Shown here piece by piece: positions 7,604 to 14,862 of a DNA stretch of 43,259 nt. The stretch's first letter is position 1, and each line of letters begins with the position of its first letter. A program made the translations under genes and the position numbers. Source of the stretch: Myxococcales bacterium. Its GTDB lineage: Bacteria > Myxococcota_C > UBA6777. The notes beneath the pieces were generated by a model that made no database searches, had not been told where the DNA came from, and saw only the letters and a program-made list of their open reading frames with translations. The DNA is taken from positions 1-43,259 of the forward strand of contig JALTMC010000623.1 in the NCBI GenBank assembly GCA_027005175.1, read 5' to 3'.

Positions 7604-10111
7604 CTAGCGACGATTGCGGTGAGCTTCGTCATGCCCACCTGTGTAGGGCTTCGGTCCAAACTTAAATAGGACAACACCAGCTATGCTTCGGACCTTTGGA
7701 TCGGGGTGTTGGGTGAAGACCTTTTTAAGTATGGGCGCAGCAGCCTTGGCCCAAGGACCCAAGTAATAGAGTAGCCAGAGAGCATTTTTCTGAACCCAGC
7801 TTCTCTTACTTTTGGTGTATTGAACAATGAGCTTGACAGCGTTCTGAATTTGTTGTGGGGTCATGGCTTGAAACTTGTGTTGGTGGAGTGCATGCAAGAT
7901 GTAGATCTTCAGGTCTGTCTTGGCTTTGGAGAGATGGGCGTATAGACCTGGAGTGACCATTTTTGGCTTCCAATGGTTATGTCCCAACATGTCAGTCGCC
8001 ATCGATTGCATGGGGGGGCTACCTTTTTCTAGGAGCTGAAACAGAGCCTTTCGTGCAGTGGAACCCATTTGATGAATCTGTTTGTCAATGAACGGTGCCT
8101 TGCTCTTGGATGACTCACGAAAACTGAGTAACATAGGGATGCTTCGGGCTCCAAGAGGTTGGAGTCTGTTGAGTCGAGTGGTGAGGGACTGTTGTGATGT
8201 TGTGTAGACTCGCTCACCTGTCCAGAGCGCGAGTGGAAGCCAGAGAAGGAGGGTGGCAAGAACACCCATACGTCGAAAGGGTGGGGGGGTTGTCTGATGA
8301 AGCCAGAGTAGGGCGGCTGCGATCAGGCCCCCTGTGACAAAGCCACCCATATGTGCAGAGAAGCTGATCGCCTTAATGGCGATGCCCAGATAGCTGTTGA
8401 GAATAAATAAGATCACGCAAATTAACATTTTGCGTCGGTACCAACTTTGTGGAAGCTGGCTTTTCATCCAAAGTAACACGACAAAGGTGGCACCAAAGAC
8501 ACCGAAAATACTGGCGGACGCACCTACAAGGACAAGGTTTGTTCCACTCCAGAGGGCGGTGAGAAACCCTGCCAGTCCTGAAAGCAGGTAGATATTGGTG
8601 AAGCGCCAAGGACCGACAAAACGCTCGACCAGGGGGCCAAATAGCAAGAGAAAGTAGCTGTTGAAGGTGATATGGAGAATGCCTGCATGGAGGAAGTTAC
8701 CCGAGAAGAGGCGCCAACCCTCCCCGATCTGAAAGATGCCAGGATGACATCCACCGAAACGCATCAGGTGAATGGCGTCGAGGTTTTTCCAGGCCAAAGA
8801 GCTGATCACCTGTGAGATGCTGTTGTACGTATCCGGGAGTGACATCACAACATAAATGAGAATGTTGAGCATCAGCATCAACATCGTGGCCTGGGTCGCT
8901 GTACCCCACAGCACAAAGTCATGCGAGAGATACGTCTCACCCTGAAGCTCCTTGTAATACTGCTGTGCCTGGACTGGGATGTCCTTTACAGAGACAAGAG
9001 TAACCCAGGGCTCTCCTCCTTGCGACTCCACTTCTTTCTCTTCTTCTGTCTCCTCAGCCTTTGCGATCTGCTTTTTATCGACACTTGGATGACCGTTTTC
9101 GACTTCCTTCTCATCAAAACGGCTGTCGCTCTTTTCGCTCTGCTTTGTATCGAAATCTTCATCGCTGTCTTGGTTCTGCTGTGTCTTTCGGTCTTCCCCC
9201 TCTGTTTTTGAGGAAGAGGGGGAGTCCATCTCTCGTTGGTCTTCTTCTCGTTCAAGCTGGCGGAGCTTGGCAGACTTATCTGTGGATTCCGCTTTGTGTA
9301 GGAGGGAGTTTCGCTGTGCGGCTGGAAACAGAAGGTATAGGGCAGAGTCTTTGCGAAATAGTTTCTGTAATTCTCGATGGTAGCCCATATGGGCCAGCCA
9401 CAACAGCCGGGCTTTGTTGTGGAAGATCTCACTCTCTTCTGGAATCATTTTGCTGTCTTGAACATACTCCTTCATGCCTTGGAGAATGGCACTCGCCTCG
9501 GCATATCTTTCTTCTTCACACAGAGCTTGCACCATGTAATAGCCAGCTCCAGAAGGAGGCTCACAATAGATGGGATACAACTCCTCGTTATAGTTGCGGG
9601 TGAGCTTGGGCCAGTCTTCTTGGGTGGCAGCAAAAGCATACAGAGATTCCCATAAGGCTGTGTGGATCGAAACGTTGGGGATCTGTTCGACGACGCTCTG
9701 GAGCTTTTGAAGCTTTTCTTGTGCGCTCTTGTAGGACATGGAGCGGTGCTTCACCTGCACTACCAACTTCATCATTTGTACAAGAACCCGGTTGTAAGCC
9801 GTGGGTTGGAGTAAGAAGCAATACAAGCTGTTGCGATGGGCCTTGCGATAGTTGCCTTGAATCCGAGCCCACTGTGAGCGTTTGCTGAACCTACCAGGGA
9901 CCTCCGCAATGACAAAGCCAACCAATAAGGTCCCCAAGGCCAGATAGATGCCTGCGTCTCCCTGGCTAATGCTGTAGATCGCACTCCCTGTGAGAGCGGC
10001 AAGTATCAGGACCATGGGCCAGTCCCAGGGCAGTCGGCGACGGAGTAAAAACAACATCGCATTCAGAGAAAAGGCTATCACCAAATACATTAAGGGTTCA
10101 ATCAGGTCCAT
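7604..10111 (-). CDS. Rhomboid-family intramembrane serine protease with helical-repeat extensions
   Basis: This is a large (about 835 aa) membrane protein. The order is: two N-terminal membrane segments; a cytoplasmic-looking helical region with TPR character; a charged Glu/Asp/Lys/Ser-rich linker of about 100 residues; the rhomboid domain; and a C-terminal helical region resembling HEAT repeats (for example the ALWLLYYLGPWAKAAAPILK part). The rhomboid core has the catalytic-Ser motif GASASIFG and the catalytic His in SAHMGGF, plus FLHAGILHITFNSYFLL, so the Ser-His dyad is intact. Rhomboids cut membrane-spanning substrates within the bilayer. ATG at 10111 is preferred; a GTG nine bases upstream is also possible, and neither has a strong ribosome-binding site. 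It is divergent from the FHA gene. Substrates are unknown; the flanking repeat regions suggest protein-protein recruitment. Confidence 0.88.
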   Translation of the reverse strand: MDLIEPLMYLVIAFSLNAMLFLLRRRLPWDWPMVLILAALTGSAIYSISQGDAGIYLALGTLLVGFVIAEVPGRFSKRSQWARIQGNYRKAHRNSLYCFLLQPTAYNRVLVQMMKLVVQVKHRSMSYKSAQEKLQKLQSVVEQIPNVSIHTALWESLYAFAATQEDWPKLTRNYNEELYPIYCEPPSGAGYYMVQALCEEERYAEASAILQGMKEYVQDSKMIPEESEIFHNKARLLWLAHMGYHRELQKLFRKDSALYLLFPAAQRNSLLHKAESTDKSAKLRQLEREEDQREMDSPSSSKTEGEDRKTQQNQDSDEDFDTKQSEKSDSRFDEKEVENGHPSVDKKQIAKAEETEEEKEVESQGGEPWVTLVSVKDIPVQAQQYYKELQGETYLSHDFVLWGTATQATMLMLMLNILIYVVMSLPDTYNSISQVISSLAWKNLDAIHLMRFGGCHPGIFQIGEGWRLFSGNFLHAGILHITFNSYFLLLFGPLVERFVGPWRFTNIYLLSGLAGFLTALWSGTNLVLVGASASIFGVFGATFVVLLWMKSQLPQSWYRRKMLICVILFILNSYLGIAIKAISFSAHMGGFVTGGLIAAALLWLHQTTPPPFRRMGVLATLLLWLPLALWTGERVYTTSQQSLTTRLNRLQPLGARSIPMLLSFRESSKSKAPFIDKQIHQMGSTARKALFQLLEKGSPPMQSMATDMLGHNHWKPKMVTPGLYAHLSKAKTDLKIYILHALHQHKFQAMTPQQIQNAVKLIVQYTKSKRSWVQKNALWLLYYLGPWAKAAAPILKKVFTQHPDPKVRSIAGVVLFKFGPKPYTGGHDEAHRNRR

Positions 10112-10346
10112 TCGTCTCACTCAGCGATTTGATTCTGTTACAGAGGATGGGCTCTCTCACTTTATTCCAATTTGAGAGACTTTGTTGTCAGGTAGAGAAA
10201 ACCATCTCAGTTTGTTTCAACTGATCCTCTATAACACGAATCCCTGGCCTTATAATTTTACAAGCATGAATGGTCAAAAGGATGTATGATAGGATCTCTT
10301 GTCATAGTACGATGGTTACAAAAACAAAAGCTGGAGAATCTGTGGA

Positions 10347-10997
10347 ATGAAGATAGCCATTCTGATTGGGCTTGTGATTGCAATTATTGCTGTTGTTGTC
10401 TTGTTGTTGCGCAACAACTCATCCTTAGAGAGTGACGAGGGCAACTCTTCACCACCTCCTTCCAACGATCCAAAGCCAAGCTCGATGAAAAAGCTTAACT
10501 GGATTCAAGGAGCAGGGGGAGAGGTGGGGGGGAAGACATACCATATTGGACAACGATCTGTGACGATCGGTCGCGCTCCCACCAACTTTATCCAAATTAT
10601 GGACCCGAATGTCTCACGTTTTCATGTTCGCTTAACCCCCGTCGACGATGGACTTGAGCTTCAGGATATGAACAGCTCAACAGGAACAAAAGTTAACGAT
10701 GAATTTGTGACAAAAGCTCGTCTGCACACTGGTGATACTTTTACCATTGGCGATGCTTTCTTCATCTTTCATAGGGAAGCCAACTATACCGTAAATGAGG
10801 GTCTTGTTGGTCGTAAAGATATTGGTGGGGACGCGATCAAACCCACACTGATAGAAGACGATGGTGAACTCATCAACAGTCTCGTGATGAAAGCACTTGG
10901 CGAGCACGGTGGTGATGTGATCAAAGTCGCACAGCTCACAAACCTCAGCGTTGATGTTGTCGAAAATATTCGCAACAAATACAAAGCTCGCTCCTAA
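10347..10997 (+). CDS. Membrane-anchored FHA-domain protein
   Basis: The 216-residue protein has one N-terminal membrane helix (about 3-22), a Ser/Pro/Asp-rich linker (about 24-48) and an FHA domain (about 65-145). FHA hallmarks are SVTIGRAPTN, VSRFHVRL and the MNSSTGTKVND loop. FHA domains bind phosphothreonine, so a partner Ser/Thr kinase is expected; one is encoded at 16758 in this window, though not next to it. The last 45 residues (ALGEHGGDVIKVAQLTNLSV and following) resemble a Fis-type helix-turn-helix, which would be odd on a tethered protein and may simply be a helical tail. The final 17 bases, stop codon included, are the first unit of a tandem repeat. It is divergent from the rhomboid gene. 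Confidence 0.88.
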   Translation: MKIAILIGLVIAIIAVVVLLLRNNSSLESDEGNSSPPPSNDPKPSSMKKLNWIQGAGGEVGGKTYHIGQRSVTIGRAPTNFIQIMDPNVSRFHVRLTPVDDGLELQDMNSSTGTKVNDEFVTKARLHTGDTFTIGDAFFIFHREANYTVNEGLVGRKDIGGDAIKPTLIEDDGELINSLVMKALGEHGGDVIKVAQLTNLSVDVVENIRNKYKARS

Positions 10998-11065
10998 ACA
11001 AAGCTCGCTCCTAAACAAAGTTCGCTCCTAAACAAAGCTCGCAACAAAACAAAGCTCGCTCTTGA
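10981..11065 (+). repeat. Five-copy 17-bp tandem repeat beginning inside a stop codon region
   Basis: The unit ACAAAGCTCGCTCCTAA occurs at 10981, 10998, 11015, 11032 and 11049 with a few substitutions. Copy one is the last 17 bases of the FHA gene, including TAA. Copies two and three also end in TAA and copy five in TGA. The last copy also folds imperfectly with the bases after it (GCTCGCTC against GAGCGAAG), so it may help termination. Confidence 0.92.
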
Positions 11066-11083
11066 GCGAAGTTTGATTCTTCT

Positions 11084-11290
11084 TGTGTTGTGGAGTGGGG
11101 GTACTGCACTTCGGCTGTGATGTCGAGCCCTTAGACCTCGCAAAATCGAAAGGTTCTTCTGGGCGAGTGCTTGGTTCTACTTGCGTCGTGGGGTGGGTTT
11201 CTTGCGTTGCGGCTGTGATGTTGGTGGTTGGATCTTACGAAATCGGAAGGGGGATTTGGGCAAGTTCAAATGGTTGTGTTTTGGTGTGTT
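11084..11290. repeat. Degenerate ~98-bp duplication at the 3' end of the HMA-protein gene
   Basis: The segment around 11085-11180 resembles 11183-11278 at an offset of 98 bp; both contain CGGCTGTGATGT (11112 and 11210), a TGTGG/CGTGGGG-type lead and a C(A/G)AAATCG-like block. The second copy lies inside the 3' coding end of the minus-strand gene and the first lies beyond its stop codon, so the gene's tail seems to have been duplicated and then decayed. Confidence 0.6.
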
Positions 11291-12058
11291 GCGAAGTTTG
11301 GTCGGTACAGGGGCTCGCACAGGAACAGCTAGAGGGATATGGATTTGGGGGGCTCGCACAGGTTTGGGAACTGCGAGTAGTTTCACGGGGGTCGGATATC
11401 TTTTTTTCAGTTGGAAGCCTCGAAGCTGGTTGTCGCGTAGTCGGATCACTGGGAATCTGGGAGAGGGCATACTTTTACCCGGTGCTATCGCCTTTACCAG
11501 AGCTTTGTAAGGCTTGATCTCAACGAGCTTGCAACTGTATTTTTGGGCTTTTGCTTTCATTTGTTTGTTGAGCTGTTTGACCGCCTTGGCGTTGCAGAGC
11601 GGTGCAGCTGCGAGTACAAAAGCAGCTTTTTTGCGATAGGATACTTTGGCTCTAGCGATACCTTCGAAGGAGAGGAGCAGTCGCGACACGCGCGACGGAC
11701 AACTGCCACTTCACGTCATCCCTGAAATCAAAAGGATCATTCGACAAGCGACTTGGATCATTTTGACGTTTTTGCCCTTTTTGCGAATCTTCTTGATTCG
11801 TCCTATTCGAGCATTGGCATGCACTGTGATGGGGGTGATGGGGCGGGCGACCTTTGGAGTGCGAACATGTTTTGGTTTCTGTTCTTTGGTTCTCGCTTGA
11901 GGTTTCAAGCGAGGTCTTTGTCGTGTGGCTTGTGCGGAGGGTTTTGTCTGTGACCGCACCTGTGGGGCCTTTTGTGAGTGAGCTTTTAAGTCGGGTAACA
12001 ACCCAACCACAAGTCCTCCTACTCCTACAATACCCAAACATTTTATCCATCTCATCAA
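11177..12058 (-). CDS. Secreted HMA-domain protein read through an in-frame TGA (putative selenoprotein)
   Basis: One frame runs 293 codons from ATG at 12058 to 11177, broken only by TGA at 11711-11713 (codon 116). A ribosome-binding site (GGAAAGGA) precedes the ATG and the product starts with a signal peptide or anchor (to about residue 27), then a basic linker. An HMA (heavy-metal-associated) domain spans about 101-185 in beta-alpha-beta-beta-alpha-beta order: MILLISGMT, then TGA, then SGSCPSRVSRLLLSFEGIA, AKVSYRKKAAFVLA, a helix around NAKAVKQLNKQMKAK, and YSCKLVEI. HMA domains bind Cu+, Hg2+ or similar ions through GMTCxxC; here the first Cys position is the TGA and Cys120 follows. The C-terminal 100 residues are Pro/Arg/Lys-rich. 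A hairpin fitting bacterial SECIS rules follows the TGA. The best reading is selenocysteine insertion. A nonsense-mutated pseudogene, or two separate ORFs, is the alternative. Confidence 0.72.
11677..11713 (-). promoter_or_regulatory. Candidate bacterial SECIS element after the in-frame TGA
   Basis: Reading the minus strand, the TGA (11713-11711) is followed after 20 bases by a 5-base apical loop CGTGT (11690-11686). The loop is closed by a perfect 5-bp stem TCGCG/CGCGA (11695-11691 with 11685-11681). A lower stem GCAG/CTGC (11706-11703 with 11680-11677) flanks a one-sided bulge. The second loop base is G. As I recall the published bacterial SECIS pattern, it requires the loop 16-37 nt after UGA, an upper stem of at least 4 bp and a G among the first two loop bases; all three are met. 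Such short stems can also arise by chance in GC-rich coding sequence. Confidence 0.55.
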
Positions 12059-12146
12059 AGTCGATCCTTTCCGGTTGAAGTTCTCAAACTCGAAGTATGA
12101 GATACTTGTTTTCTCTTGGCTTTGTCAATGGGTTGGGGGGGGGTTG

Positions 12147-12232
12147 TACATCACAACCAAATATACATTTTCCCCAAGAAACACGATGGGTACAGTGGTG
12201 GAAGGAACTGCATTTTTTACATCACAACCAAA
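12147..12232 (+). repeat. 15-bp direct repeat in a short intergenic gap
   Basis: TACATCACAACCAAA occurs at 12147-12161 and 12218-12232, 71 bp apart, in the 209-bp gap between the two minus-strand genes. A run of nine G residues lies just before the first copy. No function can be assigned. Confidence 0.8.
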
Positions 12233-12267
12233 CCAGAACTTTGGACTTTGGAGAAACAGGGCAAGGT

Positions 12268-13371
12268 TCAAAGTGTGGGTGGTTGATAGGCTTTGACGAG
12301 TTCATAAATCGTTCGAATCTCTTCAGGGTAGAAGTATTTCCACAGATCAAATCGGATCTGTTCCTCTCCGTAGCGGTTGTGTTGGTGTGCGATGATGAAG
12401 AAACCAAAGGGCAGGTAGAAGCCAGCTTGTTCGGGAGAGGTCTCCAGACCTATACCAAGCACCTGCTCGTGTGTACACTCTCGCAGCATAGCAAGTCGAT
12501 ACATCAAGAGAAGTCCTCCAAGCCCTTTTCTTTGCCAATCGTGGTGAATGAATCCGCAAATCAGTTGCATTGTGCCTGACTGTTGATTCCAGAGCAAGCC
12601 ACCACAGCCAATGACTTCACCATCCAACTCCATCACCACATAAGATTCCCAGGGGGATTCATGCAAGAACTGCTCGTAGTAGGTGAGCTGACTTTGTGGA
12701 AGGCTGTTTTTATTTGACTTGTAAATCGCAAGGCAAGACTCTAAGTCCTTGTGTTTGTTATAGGGGCGGAATGTGACTTGCTGTGTGAGCTTTGCAGGGT
12801 TTGGTAAAAATGTGGATTGCTCCAGCATGCTGCGGAAGGACGTCACCCAGTCTCTTTGTTCGATACGCTCTTGTAAGGCTGTCGTAAATCTCTCGAAGTC
12901 TCCTTCAAATACAGTGTGTTTGGGAATGCATATCACCACATCATCAAGCAGCCAGAGATAAGCAAATCCCTCGTTTTGTCGATCACAGATTCGAAGCTGG
13001 GTGTTGTGAAAGAACCGACTCCCAAATGGCATAATGAGAGACAACCCTTCTGGTTGAAGGTCGAGAGTTCGGGTGGTGATGTATTCGAAAGGGTCTTCTT
13101 TGAATTGGTGAAGAGCGTTGCGTTTGATCTTGCTCATCGACTTTCTGGTTAAGAGGGGAACAGCAGACCACCACATCAAGAGCTGGCTGAGAATCATACT
13201 TTTTACCAGGAAATCAGGGAGGAGAAGCCCTACGATGAGGATCAATAGACCCGAAATAAAAAGAAAAATATTGAGGATATACTTTTCATTGCTCAAAGCA
13301 TTTTGTTGAGCAGCTTGATATTCTGCGAGGTGCAATCTGGCATCATAAGTCAGCGCATAACGGAGCAACAT
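12268..13371 (-). CDS. YcxB-like membrane domain fused to a GNAT acetyltransferase
   Basis: The N-terminal half (about 1-175) has two adjacent membrane helices (around 28-68) followed by a soluble segment like YcxB-family proteins (GFAYLWLLDDVVICIPKHTV and the surrounding beta-strands). The C-terminal half (about 195-367) is a GNAT N-acetyltransferase fold, with YVVMELDGEVIGCGGLLWN for beta2-3 and the acetyl-CoA loop HHDWQRKGLGGLLLMYRL (R/Q-x-x-G-x-G/A type), then LETSPEQAGFYLPFGFF. GNAT enzymes transfer an acetyl group from acetyl-CoA to an amine; the acceptor here is unknown. ATG at 13371 is chosen because AAAGGTG lies nine bases upstream; a GTG at 13380 is also in frame. It is a single gene, 209 bp upstream (in its own sense) of the HMA protein. 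Confidence 0.75.
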   Translation of the reverse strand: MLLRYALTYDARLHLAEYQAAQQNALSNEKYILNIFLFISGLLILIVGLLLPDFLVKSMILSQLLMWWSAVPLLTRKSMSKIKRNALHQFKEDPFEYITTRTLDLQPEGLSLIMPFGSRFFHNTQLRICDRQNEGFAYLWLLDDVVICIPKHTVFEGDFERFTTALQERIEQRDWVTSFRSMLEQSTFLPNPAKLTQQVTFRPYNKHKDLESCLAIYKSNKNSLPQSQLTYYEQFLHESPWESYVVMELDGEVIGCGGLLWNQQSGTMQLICGFIHHDWQRKGLGGLLLMYRLAMLRECTHEQVLGIGLETSPEQAGFYLPFGFFIIAHQHNRYGEEQIRFDLWKYFYPEEIRTIYELVKAYQPPTL

Positions 13372-13828
13372 TCCAATCACCTTTCGCTCTCAACCTTCCA
13401 AACAAGTACAGAGCAGACTCCCGTCCTATCCGTGCTTGCCAACTCTACCACCAACAGGTTTTTCTCCCATGGAAAGGACTTGGGACTCTCTCCCTGTGCA
13501 GTCCTATCTGTGCTTGCCAACTCTACCATCAACCTCGTTTGAGTTGAAGGCTCTTTTGGCCCGTTCCTATCAAAAATGGAGTCTACAAACACTGTCTCCG
13601 AATGTGGCTTGTGTGTTACGTGACCATCCACCATTTTTATCGATTCACAAAGAAAGACTTGCGATCCGCTCGTAAAATGATCACAATATGTTGTGTGGCG
13701 AATTATTTTGTGCGCTACATCGTGGATAGTTGATCATTTACTCCAACGTAATGTCTTGCAACGCTTCGAATCACGGGGGTAACGAGAAAAGGCCGAGTTG
13801 TAAGGCAGCGGTAGGGAGGAGATATTCA
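13372..13828. other. 457-bp intergenic interval with direct repeats
   Basis: I see no credible gene. It contains a 33-bp direct repeat (13423-13455 and 13501-13533). It also has a 9-bp inverted pair AAATGATCA (13675-13683) and TGATCATTT (13731-13739), about 90-155 bp upstream of the ImmA/IrrE-like start, which could be operator half-sites. It must hold divergent promoters for the genes on both sides; none is clear-cut. Confidence 0.65.
13423..13533. repeat. 33-bp direct repeat
   Basis: Two 33-bp copies (13423-13455 and 13501-13533), differing at two positions and offset by 78 bp, share the core TGCTTGCCAACTCTACCA. They lie in the divergent intergenic region upstream of the YcxB/GNAT gene. 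Confidence 0.88.
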
Positions 13829-14605
13829 ATGCCTCAAAGAAAACGAAAACAAGTTTGGAAGAGCGCTGCTGCGAGACGGTTTTTTGCGTTGGCAGGCAAC
13901 CCGGCGACCATAGAAGAGGCTGTGCGTATTGTTGCAGAGCGTCTTTTGGGTGGTGCGGTAGAGGCCCCAACCCCTCTTGATACAGTGGCAGAAGCGGTGG
14001 GTCTGACAGTGACCTCCACAGAAGAAGATACATCAGTGGATGACACCATTCACGATGATGGTCTGCGTTTCTATGAGACAACCACCTCCTCTCCGATTGA
14101 GCAGCGTATGGAGCTGGCTCGTCAGATCGCGAGAGCCTTTTTTGCTTCTCTCAAGCCGAGAGGTTTTACACGAGGTGTGGAACTGGATAAGATTTGTGAA
14201 CTCTTGGCGACAGAGCTTGTCTTGCCCACAGCAGCTTTCCACTCCGCTCGGAGAGGAAAGCTCTCCGTCGAGCAGATCGTTGCGATCGCGGAACAGTTTG
14301 AGGTCAGCTTACGGACCGCAGCTCGGCGATTTATCGATCTGCCATTTGTGGCGATCTTGGAGGTCTCTCCTGATTCTGTGAATTGGGCGTATGGTGGTGT
14401 TCGTACAGGGTATATCGACCAGCAGGAACCCGATTTTCGAGCGATTCTTGAATATCTTGTACAATCAGATTATGAGAAACCCATTCTCTTCTTCTCACCC
14501 AAATGGCCCTGGTTTGGTAGTCGATGTGTGGAATGGAAACGACTTAACTTCAACAAAACCCTTGTCTTAATCCGACTCCCTCGCCAGACAGAACGCTCCT
14601 CCTAA
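13829..14605 (+). CDS. ImmA/IrrE-like protein lacking the HExxH zinc site
   Basis: The 258-residue protein has the layout of ImmA/IrrE (DUF955) metallopeptidases: an N-terminal part resembling the 'left half' (about 45-100), a central helix, the LATELVLPTAAF block (126-137; compare FAAELLMP in the family) and a following VSLRTAARRF segment typical of the helical part after the active site. Where the family has HELGH, this protein has RQIAR (98-102) in SPIEQRMELARQIARAFF, so zinc binding and proteolysis should be lost. ImmA/IrrE proteins cleave repressors in mobile elements and stress responses. The start is set at 13829, after GGGAGGAG; upstream in-frame ATGs lack such a site. It is probably monocistronic. 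Family assignment rests on motif layout, so it is moderately secure; a DNA- or protein-binding role is only inference. Confidence 0.6.
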   Translation: MPQRKRKQVWKSAAARRFFALAGNPATIEEAVRIVAERLLGGAVEAPTPLDTVAEAVGLTVTSTEEDTSVDDTIHDDGLRFYETTTSSPIEQRMELARQIARAFFASLKPRGFTRGVELDKICELLATELVLPTAAFHSARRGKLSVEQIVAIAEQFEVSLRTAARRFIDLPFVAILEVSPDSVNWAYGGVRTGYIDQQEPDFRAILEYLVQSDYEKPILFFSPKWPWFGSRCVEWKRLNFNKTLVLIRLPRQTERSS

Positions 14606-14862
14606 CTCAAATCCACTTGGTTCAACCCTTTGGTTTCCCCTTTGCTTGCTTCAGCTCTTTGTTTTGCTCTTAAGGGCAGTTCGAAACCCTCAGAGTGGGG
14701 AGCAGCCCCATGGATATACAGGAAATTTCGCTATGTCCACTTGCCTTGGAGGCTGTCAGGTTCTTGTTTAAGCAACTTTTGGTAACTTTCGCTGTAGTCA
14801 AAGATATTGTAGACTGTGGGAGGTTGAGAGAGTCAGAAATCCTTCTCTTTGTTGGAGTCGTT

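Noticed and set aside
9061-9655. Plus-strand frames opposite the rhomboid gene
   Set aside because: They are antisense to the charged linker and helical region of a well-supported gene and have no family features.
11083-11517. Plus-strand frames opposite the HMA-protein gene
   Set aside because: They are low-complexity Val/Gly/Ser translations of the Pro/Arg/Lys-rich minus-strand tail, without signal, motif or ribosome-binding site.
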